Of a stretch of 18,409 bases of DNA, positions 6,632 to 12,207 are shown piece by piece. The notes beneath the pieces are model-generated. The model had not been told where the DNA came from. It saw only the letters and a list, made by a program, of their open reading frames with translations, and searched no databases. Position 1 is the stretch's first letter; each line of letters opens with the position of its first letter. The stretch comes from Clostridiales bacterium (GTDB lineage Bacteria; Bacillota; Clostridia; Oscillospirales; Oscillospiraceae). The position numbers and the translations under genes are program-made. The stretch lies in NCBI GenBank assembly GCA_019422005.1, contig JAHZEF010000005.1, forward strand, positions 1 to 18,409. Direction: 5' to 3'.

Positions 6632-7825
6632 TTGGAAAAAACCATGGAACGCTTTGCAGTGGATCTGGGGGACCTGTTCAGCAGCTGCTGCCGCGCCATC
6701 GATCCGGACACCATTCAAAGCCTGTTGTGCGGCTTTTCCGAAAGCGCCGCCTGCCGTGCCTGCCCCTACAGCCGCAAAGGTGAAATGCGCACCCATCAAT
6801 ACGGCTATCAGGAAGCCGGCCGCTGGGGCGGCAGCTACATCTACTACTGCCCCAAAGGGCTGACATTCTGCGCCTTTGTCGCCGATACGGACAGGACCGG
6901 CGGCGTGATCTTCGGCCCTGTGGTCCTGGGCGAGCCGCAGGACCTGCTGCTGGATGCGGAGGGGCCGGCGTTCCGTGCAGGCGTGGAGCAGCTGCGCTGC
7001 TTCTCCCCGGAGCGCCTGGGCAGCCTCAACGAGGTCGGCGCCGTTGCCGTGCGGGGCGTAGCCGCCGGGCATCACGGCAGCACCACCTATGACCAGGCCG
7101 AGTTCCTCAACGAACTTTATCTGATCCGGGAGCAGTATCCGCACGTGGACGAGGACTATTCCTACATTCCCCGCGCTGAGGAAGAGATGAAGATCCTGGT
7201 CAGGAACATGGACAAGCCCGGCGTCCAGAAGCTGCTCAACGAACTGCTGGGGCGGATTTATCTGCAGAGCTACTATAATCTCGACGAGGTGAAGACACGC
7301 TGCGTGGAACTGATTGTCGTGCTGTCCCGCACGGTAGTGGACGCCGGCGTGGAAATGGGGCGGATCTTCCACTTCAGCACCGAGTTCCTGCGCCGGATCA
7401 GCAGCTTTCAGTCCATCGACGCGCTCTGCGCCTGGATGTCCGACATTCTGCACGGCTTCATGGACGCCATGTTCAGCTTTGCCGGCATCAAGCACGCGGA
7501 CGCCGTTTACAAAACCATGAACTATATTCGCAGCAACTGGCGCGATAAACCGTCGCTGGACGAGATTGCCCGCCATGCCTACCTGAGCAAATCCTATCTG
7601 AGCATGCTCTTCAAGCAGGAAACCGGAATCGGCATCTCGGAATTCACCAATCAGGTGCGGATTGAACACAGCAAAAAGCTGCTGACAACCACGGATTTGA
7701 GCATTGCCGCCATTGCCAGCGAATGCTGCTTTCACGACCAGAGCTACTATACCAAGGTCTTTCAAAAAATGGTGGGAGTCTCCCCCAAAAAATACCGCGA
7801 CCGGCACGCAGTCACTGCCAATTGA
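6632..7825 (+). CDS. PocR-domain AraC-family transcriptional regulator
   Basis: About 397 residues. The N-terminal part matches a PocR sensory domain, with paired cysteines in CRACPYSRKG, the aromatic YIYYCPKGLTF segment and GGVIFGPVVLGE. A helical linker follows. The last 100 residues are an AraC/XylS DNA-binding domain with two helix-turn-helix units (SLDEIARHAYLSKSYLSMLF and IAAIASECCFHDQSYYTKVF) and the ending VSPKKYRDRH. Start choice: TTG at 6632 is 12 bases after AAGGTG. ATG at 6644 is a conservative alternative but lies 24 bases from that ribosome site. The ATG at 6590 falls inside the -10 element. PocR regulates B12-dependent propanediol use in enterics and related proteins sit near corrinoid methyl-transfer genes, which fits the next three genes (inference). 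Confidence 0.88.
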   Translation: MEKTMERFAVDLGDLFSSCCRAIDPDTIQSLLCGFSESAACRACPYSRKGEMRTHQYGYQEAGRWGGSYIYYCPKGLTFCAFVADTDRTGGVIFGPVVLGEPQDLLLDAEGPAFRAGVEQLRCFSPERLGSLNEVGAVAVRGVAAGHHGSTTYDQAEFLNELYLIREQYPHVDEDYSYIPRAEEEMKILVRNMDKPGVQKLLNELLGRIYLQSYYNLDEVKTRCVELIVVLSRTVVDAGVEMGRIFHFSTEFLRRISSFQSIDALCAWMSDILHGFMDAMFSFAGIKHADAVYKTMNYIRSNWRDKPSLDEIARHAYLSKSYLSMLFKQETGIGISEFTNQVRIEHSKKLLTTTDLSIAAIASECCFHDQSYYTKVFQKMVGVSPKKYRDRHAVTAN

Positions 7826-7855
7826 ACGGCAGGCGCCGGGTCCGCCTGCCGTTCA
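7823..7855 (+). terminator. Hairpin at the end of the PocR-AraC gene
   Basis: TGAACGGCAGGCG (7823-7835) pairs perfectly with 7843-7855 around a 7-base loop. It begins at the stop codon and lacks a strong T-run, so it probably works together with the second hairpin just downstream. Confidence 0.5.
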
Positions 7856-7860
7856 CCGAA

Positions 7861-7894
7861 ACTCCCCGGCCCCTTCCCTCGGGAGCCGGGGAGT
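7861..7894. terminator. Bidirectional terminator between convergent genes
   Basis: ACTCCCCGGC (7861-7870) pairs with GCCGGGGAGT (7885-7894), and inner CCC/GGG can add to the stem. T's follow on the plus side (CTTT) and on the minus side (TTT), fitting a shared terminator for the regulator (+) and the DUF2284 gene (-). Confidence 0.6.
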
Positions 7895-7906
7895 CTTTCC
7901 GCCTGT

Positions 7907-8449
7907 TCACGCGTCCTCAATGAGGATTGCCGCAGAAAAAGTCATGGTCTGCGGGCCATAATAATAAGGGATCCCGGCGCGCTCACATTCCCGGCTGACA
8001 AACAGACCGCAGGCCTCCAGGGACGGATACATCCGTTCCGGAAAACGGCAGGGGGCATCGGGGTAGGTACACGTTGGGCAGCGGCTGCAGCCGCCGGCCG
8101 TCAGCGGCATGATCCTGCGGCACTGCGGCCGCAACTGCTCGGCCAGGCGGTCCAGCGCCGTTTTGCAGTCGCGCTCGGTCCGTTCGATGGTATCAATATC
8201 ATAATCGTCTTCCATCCGTCCGGTGACCTGCAGCAGAATTCCGTACGGGAACGACCGGATTTTGGCGGCCAGTTCCTCCAGCGTGCCGCAGGCCGGCGGG
8301 CAGGCCCAGGATGTTTGATAGGCGCCGCAGCGATTGGCCTCGCACATCCCCCGTACCTCCGGCAGAAATTCCAGCGCCTGCGGATCCAGATAGGCCGCGT
8401 TGGTAAAGCCTGCGTCCAGGCACTGCTGCAGCGTGATTTGACGTTCCAT
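7907..8449 (-). CDS. DUF2284 predicted metal-binding protein
   Basis: A 180-residue cysteine-rich protein. Two cysteine groups stand out: C36, C41, C50 and C54 in the CGAYQTSWACPPACG region, and C121, C124, C127 and C134 in the CSRCPTCTYPDAPCR region, with C147 just after. These are hallmark segments of DUF2284, a family predicted to bind metal or an Fe-S cluster, with no settled function known to me. ATG at 8449 has AAGGAG 9 bases upstream. It is 138 bp downstream of the corrinoid protein gene on the same strand, past a hairpin, so it may depend on readthrough. Family members often occur in anaerobes near corrinoid or methyltransferase genes (recalled, not checked). A role in redox or metal service to the corrinoid protein is a guess. 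Confidence 0.85.
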   Translation of the reverse strand: MERQITLQQCLDAGFTNAAYLDPQALEFLPEVRGMCEANRCGAYQTSWACPPACGTLEELAAKIRSFPYGILLQVTGRMEDDYDIDTIERTERDCKTALDRLAEQLRPQCRRIMPLTAGGCSRCPTCTYPDAPCRFPERMYPSLEACGLFVSRECERAGIPYYYGPQTMTFSAAILIEDA

Positions 8450-8513
8450 GGATCAAGCTCCTTCTGAAAATGGTATCGCCTCCCGGCTGTTCCGGAAGCT
8501 GTATCAAAGCCGA

Positions 8514-8537
8514 AAGGGGAACCGGCCGGTTCCCCTT
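8514..8537 (-). terminator. Palindromic terminator after the corrinoid protein gene
   Basis: A perfect 24-base palindrome (half-site AAGGGGAACCGG, 8514-8525) lies 50 bases past the corrinoid gene stop. On the minus strand it is followed by TTTCGGCTTTG, a modest U-tract. It probably ends most corrinoid transcripts, with part reading through to the DUF2284 gene. Confidence 0.6.
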
Positions 8538-8587
8538 CGCATGCGTCCCCAATCCGTCGGGGCCATATGAATTCCCGATCCTGAGGC

Positions 8588-9220
8588 TCAGGAAACAAAC
8601 GCCAGAGCGGCCTCCGCAGCGGAAGTGGCGTCTTCGGTATAGCAGTCGGCGCCGATGGAGTCGCAGAACTCCTGGTTCAGCGGCGCGCCGCCGACCATGA
8701 TCTTCACCTTGTCGCGGATTCCCTGTGCTACGCAGGCTTCCACAACGCCCTTCATTTCACACATGGTGGTCGTCAGCAGCGCCGAGCAGCAGATCAGCTG
8801 CGCATTGTTCTCCACCGCCGCTTCCACAAACGCAGAGGGGCTCACATCCACACCCAGATCCACGACCGTCAGGCCCTTGGACTCGATCATCATCTTGACC
8901 AGGTTTTTGCCGATATCATGCAGGTCGCCCTTGACCGTGCCGATGACGGCGGTTCCCTTGGCTTCCACGCCGGCCTGCATCAGATACGGCTTGAGCAGCG
9001 CGGTTCCGGCATTCATGGCGCGGGCCGCCACCAGGACCTCCGGGACGAACACTTCGTTGTTCTTAAACTTTTCACCGATGACAGACATGCCGGACAGAAG
9101 CCCCTCTTCCAGAATTGCCTGCGGTGCAATCCCCTCCTCCAGCGCCTGGCTGACCAGCTCCTTCACATTTTTGGTGCGGCCTTTCTGGAGAAAACTGCTG
9201 ATTTCTTCTAAAATTGCCAT
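8588..9220 (-). CDS. Methyltransferase-type corrinoid protein (MtaC/MtbC/MttC-like)
   Basis: A 210-residue stand-alone corrinoid protein of normal length. Residues 1-85 are the helical cap domain (LLSGMSVIGEKFKNNEVFVPEVL). Residues about 88-210 are the Rossmann-like cobalamin domain with the signature GDLHDIGKNLV. D99-H101-G104 is the DxHxxG motif, whose histidine is the lower cobalt ligand. Further family segments are SALLTTTM and GGAPLNQEFCDSIGAD. Such proteins take a methyl group from a substrate-specific methyltransferase and hand it to tetrahydrofolate or another acceptor. No partner methyltransferase occurs in the window. The ATG at 9220 follows GGGGGA. The gene is divergent from the RACo-like activator that would reduce inactive Co(II) on it, making a functional pair likely. 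Confidence 0.95.
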   Translation of the reverse strand: MAILEEISSFLQKGRTKNVKELVSQALEEGIAPQAILEEGLLSGMSVIGEKFKNNEVFVPEVLVAARAMNAGTALLKPYLMQAGVEAKGTAVIGTVKGDLHDIGKNLVKMMIESKGLTVVDLGVDVSPSAFVEAAVENNAQLICCSALLTTTMCEMKGVVEACVAQGIRDKVKIMVGGAPLNQEFCDSIGADCYTEDATSAAEAALAFVS

Positions 9221-9262
9221 GTTTTTAATCCCCCAAACATGTTAGTGAATTGATACGCTCTT

Positions 9263-9291
9263 ATTATAGCCCGGCCATTTTGGCATGTATA
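9263..9291 (-). promoter_or_regulatory. Promoter of the corrinoid protein gene
   Basis: On the minus strand -35 TATACA (9286-9291) and a perfect -10 TATAAT (9263-9268) are separated by exactly 17 bases. The leader is about 35 bases long, too short for a cobalamin riboswitch. Confidence 0.7.
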
Positions 9292-9352
9292 TGCTTATAT
9301 AATGAAAAATGGTAATATTTTTTGATTTTATTTGTGACATTGTACGATCCCC

Positions 9353-9374
9353 TTTCCATATGGTATGATGGAAA
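9353..9374 (+). promoter_or_regulatory. Extended -10 promoter and inverted repeat of the RACo-like gene
   Basis: TGGTATGAT (9362-9369... hexamer at 9364-9369) is an extended -10 for the activator gene. It lies inside an inverted repeat whose arms are TTTCCAT (9353-9359) and ATGGAAA (9368-9374), separated by 8 bases. A regulator bound there would cover the -10. The PocR-AraC protein is a candidate ligand-dependent regulator, but this is inference. Confidence 0.45.
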
Positions 9375-9417
9375 AAACTGCTGCGGCCTGTCCGCGGCCT
9401 GAAAGGAACGACACGCC

Positions 9418-10978
9418 ATGAAACTGACGATCCACGACCAGACCGGTACCCGGATTCTGGAGCTGCAGGCGCCCCAGCGGCTGTCTGAGCTTCTGACGCT
9501 CCACCAGATTCCGCTGGCCATGCCCTGCGGCGGCCAGATGCGCTGCAAAAAATGCCGCGTCCGCGCCAGCGGCGCCCTGTCCCCCATGACGCCCGGGGAG
9601 CGCTCTGCGCTGACGGACGAGGAGGCGGCGGCCGGAATCCGCATGGCCTGCATGGTCACCGTATCGGGAGACGCTGAAATTACGCTCCCGGAGCGCGGCG
9701 GCGAAAAGATCCTGACAGCCGGCGTATTGCCAGCCTTCCCCCTGGAGCCTCTGGGCCGCGGCCTCGGCGTGGCGGTGGATATCGGCACCACCACCCTGGC
9801 CGCCTATCTGTACGACCTGCGCCAGGGCGTCCTCCTGGCAACCGCTTCCGCCGTCAATCCGCAGGCGCCCTTTGGGGCGGATGTGATTTCCCGCCTGCAG
9901 AAATCGCACGAGGGGCAGCGGCAGGAGCTGGCGTCTGCAATCCGCCAGGGGCTCAACGCGCTGATCGGCCGCCTCTGCGCCGACGCCGGCATGGACCGCA
10001 GCCAGATCGACGCAGCTGTGCTGACCGGCAACACGGCAATGGAGTATCTGCTGACGGAGCAGCCGCCGGAATCCATCATCTTCGTTCCGTTTGAGCAGGA
10101 CCGCTCCTTCGGCGAAACGCTGACGCCGTCCTCACTGTCCCTGGATCTGCCCGGCTGCAGCGGCGTTTACCTGACCCGCTGTATTTCCGCCTATGTCGGC
10201 GGAGATATTACCATGGCCTCCATGGCGTCGGACGCCGGAGCAGGGCCCCTGCCTTCTGACCGACATCGGCACCAACGGAGAGATGGTGCTGTACCACGAC
10301 GGCGCATGGTACTGCTGCTCCACCGCGGCAGGCCCCACTTTTGAAGGCGCCGGCATCCATATGGGCATGACCGCCAAGGAGGGCGCCGTCTCCGCCGTCA
10401 CGCTGCGGGACGGTTCCATTGTCAGCCAGGTGATCGGCGGCGGAACCGCCGTGGGAATCTGCGGCTCCGGAATCATCGACGCCGTGGCCGTCCTGCTGGC
10501 CTGCGGCGTGGTGGACGACAGCGGGTATCTCTGTGAGGACGGGCATGACTATGAGGACTGTATTTGTGAGCTGGACGGACGTACCGCATTCCGCCTCCCC
10601 GGTACGGACGTCATCCTGACCCAGGCGGATATCCGCGCCGTTCAGCTGGCCAAGAGCGCCATCTGCGCCGGTATGCTGACGCTGCTTCACGAGGCCGGCC
10701 TGGACGGCCGGGCGGTCCCGCTGAAGATTGCCGGCGGTTTCGGAAGCTTTATCAACGTCCGTTCCGCCGAGGCCATCGGCCTGATCCCGGAAGGCTTTGC
10801 GGCACAGTCGGAGACCATCGGCAACGCTGCCGGCGGCGGCGCTTCCATGGTGCTCCTGAGCCGCCCCATGCTGCAGGAATCAGAGGCCTTCAGCCGCCGC
10901 GCCGTCACGGTGGAGCTCTCCACCAATCCGTTTTTCATGGACGCCTATACCAGGAACATGCTGTTCCCGGAGCAATAA
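9418..10978 (+). pseudogene. RACo-like reductive activator of corrinoid protein, frameshifted
   Basis: Two overlapping reading frames make one protein of about 520 residues. The first part starts at ATG 9418 (AAGGAA upstream). It has a 2Fe-2S ferredoxin domain with C37, C43, C46 and C78, then the ASKHA ATPase start GVAVDIGTTTLAAYLYDL, and then GGDITMASMAS. After GAGP the frame turns to nonsense and stops at 10344. In the +1 frame the protein continues as CLLTDIGTNGEMVLY to the stop at 10976-10978, with AGPTFEGAGI, GSGIID and GGFGSF segments typical of the DUF4445 family. Removing one C from the CCCC run at 10246-10249 restores GAGPCLLTDIGTNG. RACo proteins use ATP and low-potential electrons to return Co(II) corrinoid to Co(I). 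The shift may be a real mutation, an assembly error or, less likely, recoding. The two halves would not work separately. Confidence 0.88.
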
Positions 10979-11005
10979 GGCAGCCGCGCCGGCCCGTCCG
11001 GCAAA

Positions 11006-11033
11006 ACAGGCGCATCCCTCCGGATGCGCCTGT
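11006..11033 (-). terminator. Terminator of the ribbon-helix-helix gene
   Basis: ACAGGCGCATCC (11006-11017) pairs perfectly with GGATGCGCCTGT (11022-11033) around a 4-base loop. On the minus strand the stem ends in TGTTTTGCC, a short U-tract, and the hairpin overlaps the RHH stop codon. It may also end the convergent RACo transcript. Confidence 0.65.
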
Positions 11034-11212
11034 CAGCGATTCATCTCCCGCTCAATCAGCTCCACAATCATCTGGTTGACACTCTGGTTCCGACGTTTTG
11101 CGAACGCAGCAATTTCCTGTTTCCGCCCCTTTTTTACCTTGATTTCAATCCGGTCGTATGCCTTCTTATTATATCTGGCGGTCGCTTCCTTCTGTGCGTC
11201 CGAGTATGCCAT
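11033..11212 (-). CDS. Small ribbon-helix-helix DNA-binding protein (antitoxin/Arc-like)
   Basis: A 59-residue protein. After a basic, Tyr-rich start (MAYSDAQKEATARYNKKAYD) comes a likely beta strand, RIEIKVKKG. Two helices follow, KQEIAAFAKRRNQ and SVNQMIVELIEREMNR, the fold order of the Arc/MetJ/CopG superfamily. ATG at 11212 follows AGGGGCTGGTG. No toxin-like gene stands beside it; the divergent neighbour is an AbrB-type regulator. Such proteins bind DNA as dimers through the strand and commonly repress their own promoter at repeats, and two perfect 12-bp direct repeats lie 37 bases upstream of the start. It is therefore best read as a solitary repressor or orphan antitoxin. Fold confidence is good; its cellular targets are unknown. 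Confidence 0.8.
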   Translation of the reverse strand: MAYSDAQKEATARYNKKAYDRIEIKVKKGRKQEIAAFAKRRNQSVNQMIVELIEREMNR

Positions 11213-11234
11213 GTCACCAGCCCCTTGTGGGGAT

Positions 11235-11263
11235 ATTATAGGTTATACTGTCGATAGTATGTA
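11235..11263 (-). promoter_or_regulatory. Promoter of the RHH gene
   Basis: On the minus strand a perfect TATAAT (11235-11240) has TACATA (11258-11263) at 17-base spacing. The -35 to -10 interval overlaps one of the two direct repeats, as expected for an autorepressed promoter. Confidence 0.5.
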
Positions 11264-11278
11264 TAATGTCGATAGTAT
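11249..11278. repeat. Two 12-bp direct repeats, candidate RHH operator
   Basis: TGTCGATAGTAT occurs perfectly at 11249-11260 and 11267-11278, 18 bases start to start. Each is flanked by TATA-rich sequence, and the first lies within ATACT-GTCGAT-AGTAT, a partial inverted repeat. The pair lies between the divergent RHH and AbrB genes and covers plausible promoter elements for both strands. RHH repressors commonly bind tandem sites, so this is the most likely target of the neighbouring protein. Confidence 0.65.
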
Positions 11279-11377
11279 AATTTGTGCAAAACGGCATCTA
11301 TATCTGCAGCTTTTTCCATGGTAGAATAAAAAGAAGCACAGTCGGATCACGGGTCTGAAGCGAAGGGAGGGTTGCAG

Positions 11378-11626
11378 ATGAACGTCGAGCGAAAGCTGGA
11401 TGAGCTTGGCCGCATTGTCATTCCGATTGAGATCCGCCGGGCATGGGGCGTCACCGCCGGCAATACGCTGCTGCTGACGTCCACGCCGGACGGCGCGCTG
11501 CGCATCACGCCGGCCCAGCGGCGGTGCAGCCTCTGCCATCAGCCGGGCGCAGAGGGGCTGACGGAAGTCGGCGAACTCTGTTTCTGTCCCGCCTGCCTGC
11601 GCCGGCTGCAGGCGCTCTCCCTATAA
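11378..11626 (+). CDS. AbrB/MazE/SpoVT-type regulator with C-terminal Cys4 motif
   Basis: An 82-residue protein. Residues 1-48 are a swapped-hairpin AbrB DNA-binding domain with the signature KLDELGRIVIPIEIRRAWGV. Residues about 52-76 carry CSLC and, 19 residues later, CPAC, a likely four-cysteine zinc knuckle. The ATG at 11378 has GGGAGG 7 bases upstream; the TTG at 11372 is too close to that site to serve as start. A TGGTAGAAT extended -10 lies about 50 bases upstream (11319-11327). AbrB-type proteins in Firmicutes are dimeric or tetrameric transition-state regulators. The Cys4 tail is a recurring variant, possibly sensing redox or metal. Targets are unknown. Confidence 0.88.
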   Translation: MNVERKLDELGRIVIPIEIRRAWGVTAGNTLLLTSTPDGALRITPAQRRCSLCHQPGAEGLTEVGELCFCPACLRRLQALSL

Positions 11627-11640
11627 TGGTCATATTTCCG

Positions 11641-11671
11641 GCCGGGCCTGCGCGTTGTTCGCAGGCCCGGC
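11641..11671 (+). terminator. Terminator of the AbrB-type gene
   Basis: GCCGGGCCTGCG (11641-11652) pairs perfectly with CGCAGGCCCGGC (11660-11671) around a 7-base loop and is followed by TTTGTTGG. It lies 14 bases past the stop. Confidence 0.8.
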
Positions 11672-11708
11672 TTTGTTGGAAGCGCACCCCGATTCTGCAG
11701 AAAGGCAG

Positions 11709-11737
11709 TTGATCCTCTTTTCTGGATACACTATAAT
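11709..11737 (+). promoter_or_regulatory. Promoter of the cdd operon
   Basis: -35 TTGATC (11709-11714) and a perfect -10 TATAAT (11732-11737) are spaced by exactly 17 bases. This gives a leader of about 41 bases before the cytidine deaminase start. Confidence 0.75.
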
Positions 11738-11784
11738 AATACCGGATATCTTCTGTAGGCTTGGATACGGACTGGAGGGATTTT

Positions 11785-12204
11785 ATGACACCCGAAGCGT
11801 TAATGGAGCAGGCCAGGGCGGCAATGCAGCGCGCCTATGCGCCATATTCCGGTTTTTGGGTCGGCGCAGCCCTGCTGGGACAGTCGGGCACTGTTTATCT
11901 TGGCTGCAATGTGGAAAACGCTGCCTACGGCCCCAGCAACTGCGCCGAGCGCACGGCTGTTTTCAAGGCTGTCAGCGAAGGGGAGCGCCAATTCTCCGCC
12001 ATCGCCATTGCCGGCGGGCCCGGCGGCCGGATCACGGCGGCCTGTCCGCCCTGCGGCGTCTGCCGCCAGGTCCTGCGCGAATTCTGCGGCAATGCGTTCC
12101 CGATTTATCTGTGCGGGGCGGACGGTTCTGTCCAAACCTATACGCTGTCCCAACTGCTGCCGGAGAGCTTTTCCGGAAGCAACCTTTCTGAAAGCGGGGT
12201 GTAA
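11785..12204 (+). CDS. cdd: Cytidine deaminase
   Basis: A 139-residue, single-domain, zinc-dependent deaminase of the tetrameric type, converting cytidine and deoxycytidine to uridine and deoxyuridine. Active-site residues are all present: the substrate loop CNVENAAYGPSNCAERTA with zinc ligand C53 and proton-shuttle E55, and PCGVC with zinc ligands C90 and C93. N42 and E44 of the NVEN motif bind the ribose. The ATG at 11785 has GGAGGGA 5 bases upstream; the in-frame TTG at 11761 has no ribosome site. The nucleoside phosphorylase gene begins 3 bases after its stop, so the two work together in pyrimidine nucleoside salvage or catabolism. Confidence 0.97.
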   Translation: MTPEALMEQARAAMQRAYAPYSGFWVGAALLGQSGTVYLGCNVENAAYGPSNCAERTAVFKAVSEGERQFSAIAIAGGPGGRITAACPPCGVCRQVLREFCGNAFPIYLCGADGSVQTYTLSQLLPESFSGSNLSESGV

Positions 12205-12207
12205 GCC

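Noticed and set aside
9221..9417. Possible cobalamin riboswitch between the corrinoid and RACo-like genes
   Set aside because: The spaces after both inferred promoters are only about 35-45 bases, and I see no B12-box-like GCCACTG or long paired leader. The region is explained by two promoters and an inverted repeat.
10246..10249. Programmed +1 ribosomal frameshift in the RACo-like gene
   Set aside because: The CCCC run is slippery, but there is no stop codon, rare codon or clear stimulatory structure right after it, and the family is normally encoded in one frame. An indel is the simpler reading.
11033..11212. Toxin-antitoxin pair involving the RHH gene
   Set aside because: No toxin-like gene (RelE, HicA, MazF or similar) is adjacent on the same strand. 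The gene is followed by a terminator and then the convergent RACo-like gene, so only a solitary regulator can be claimed.
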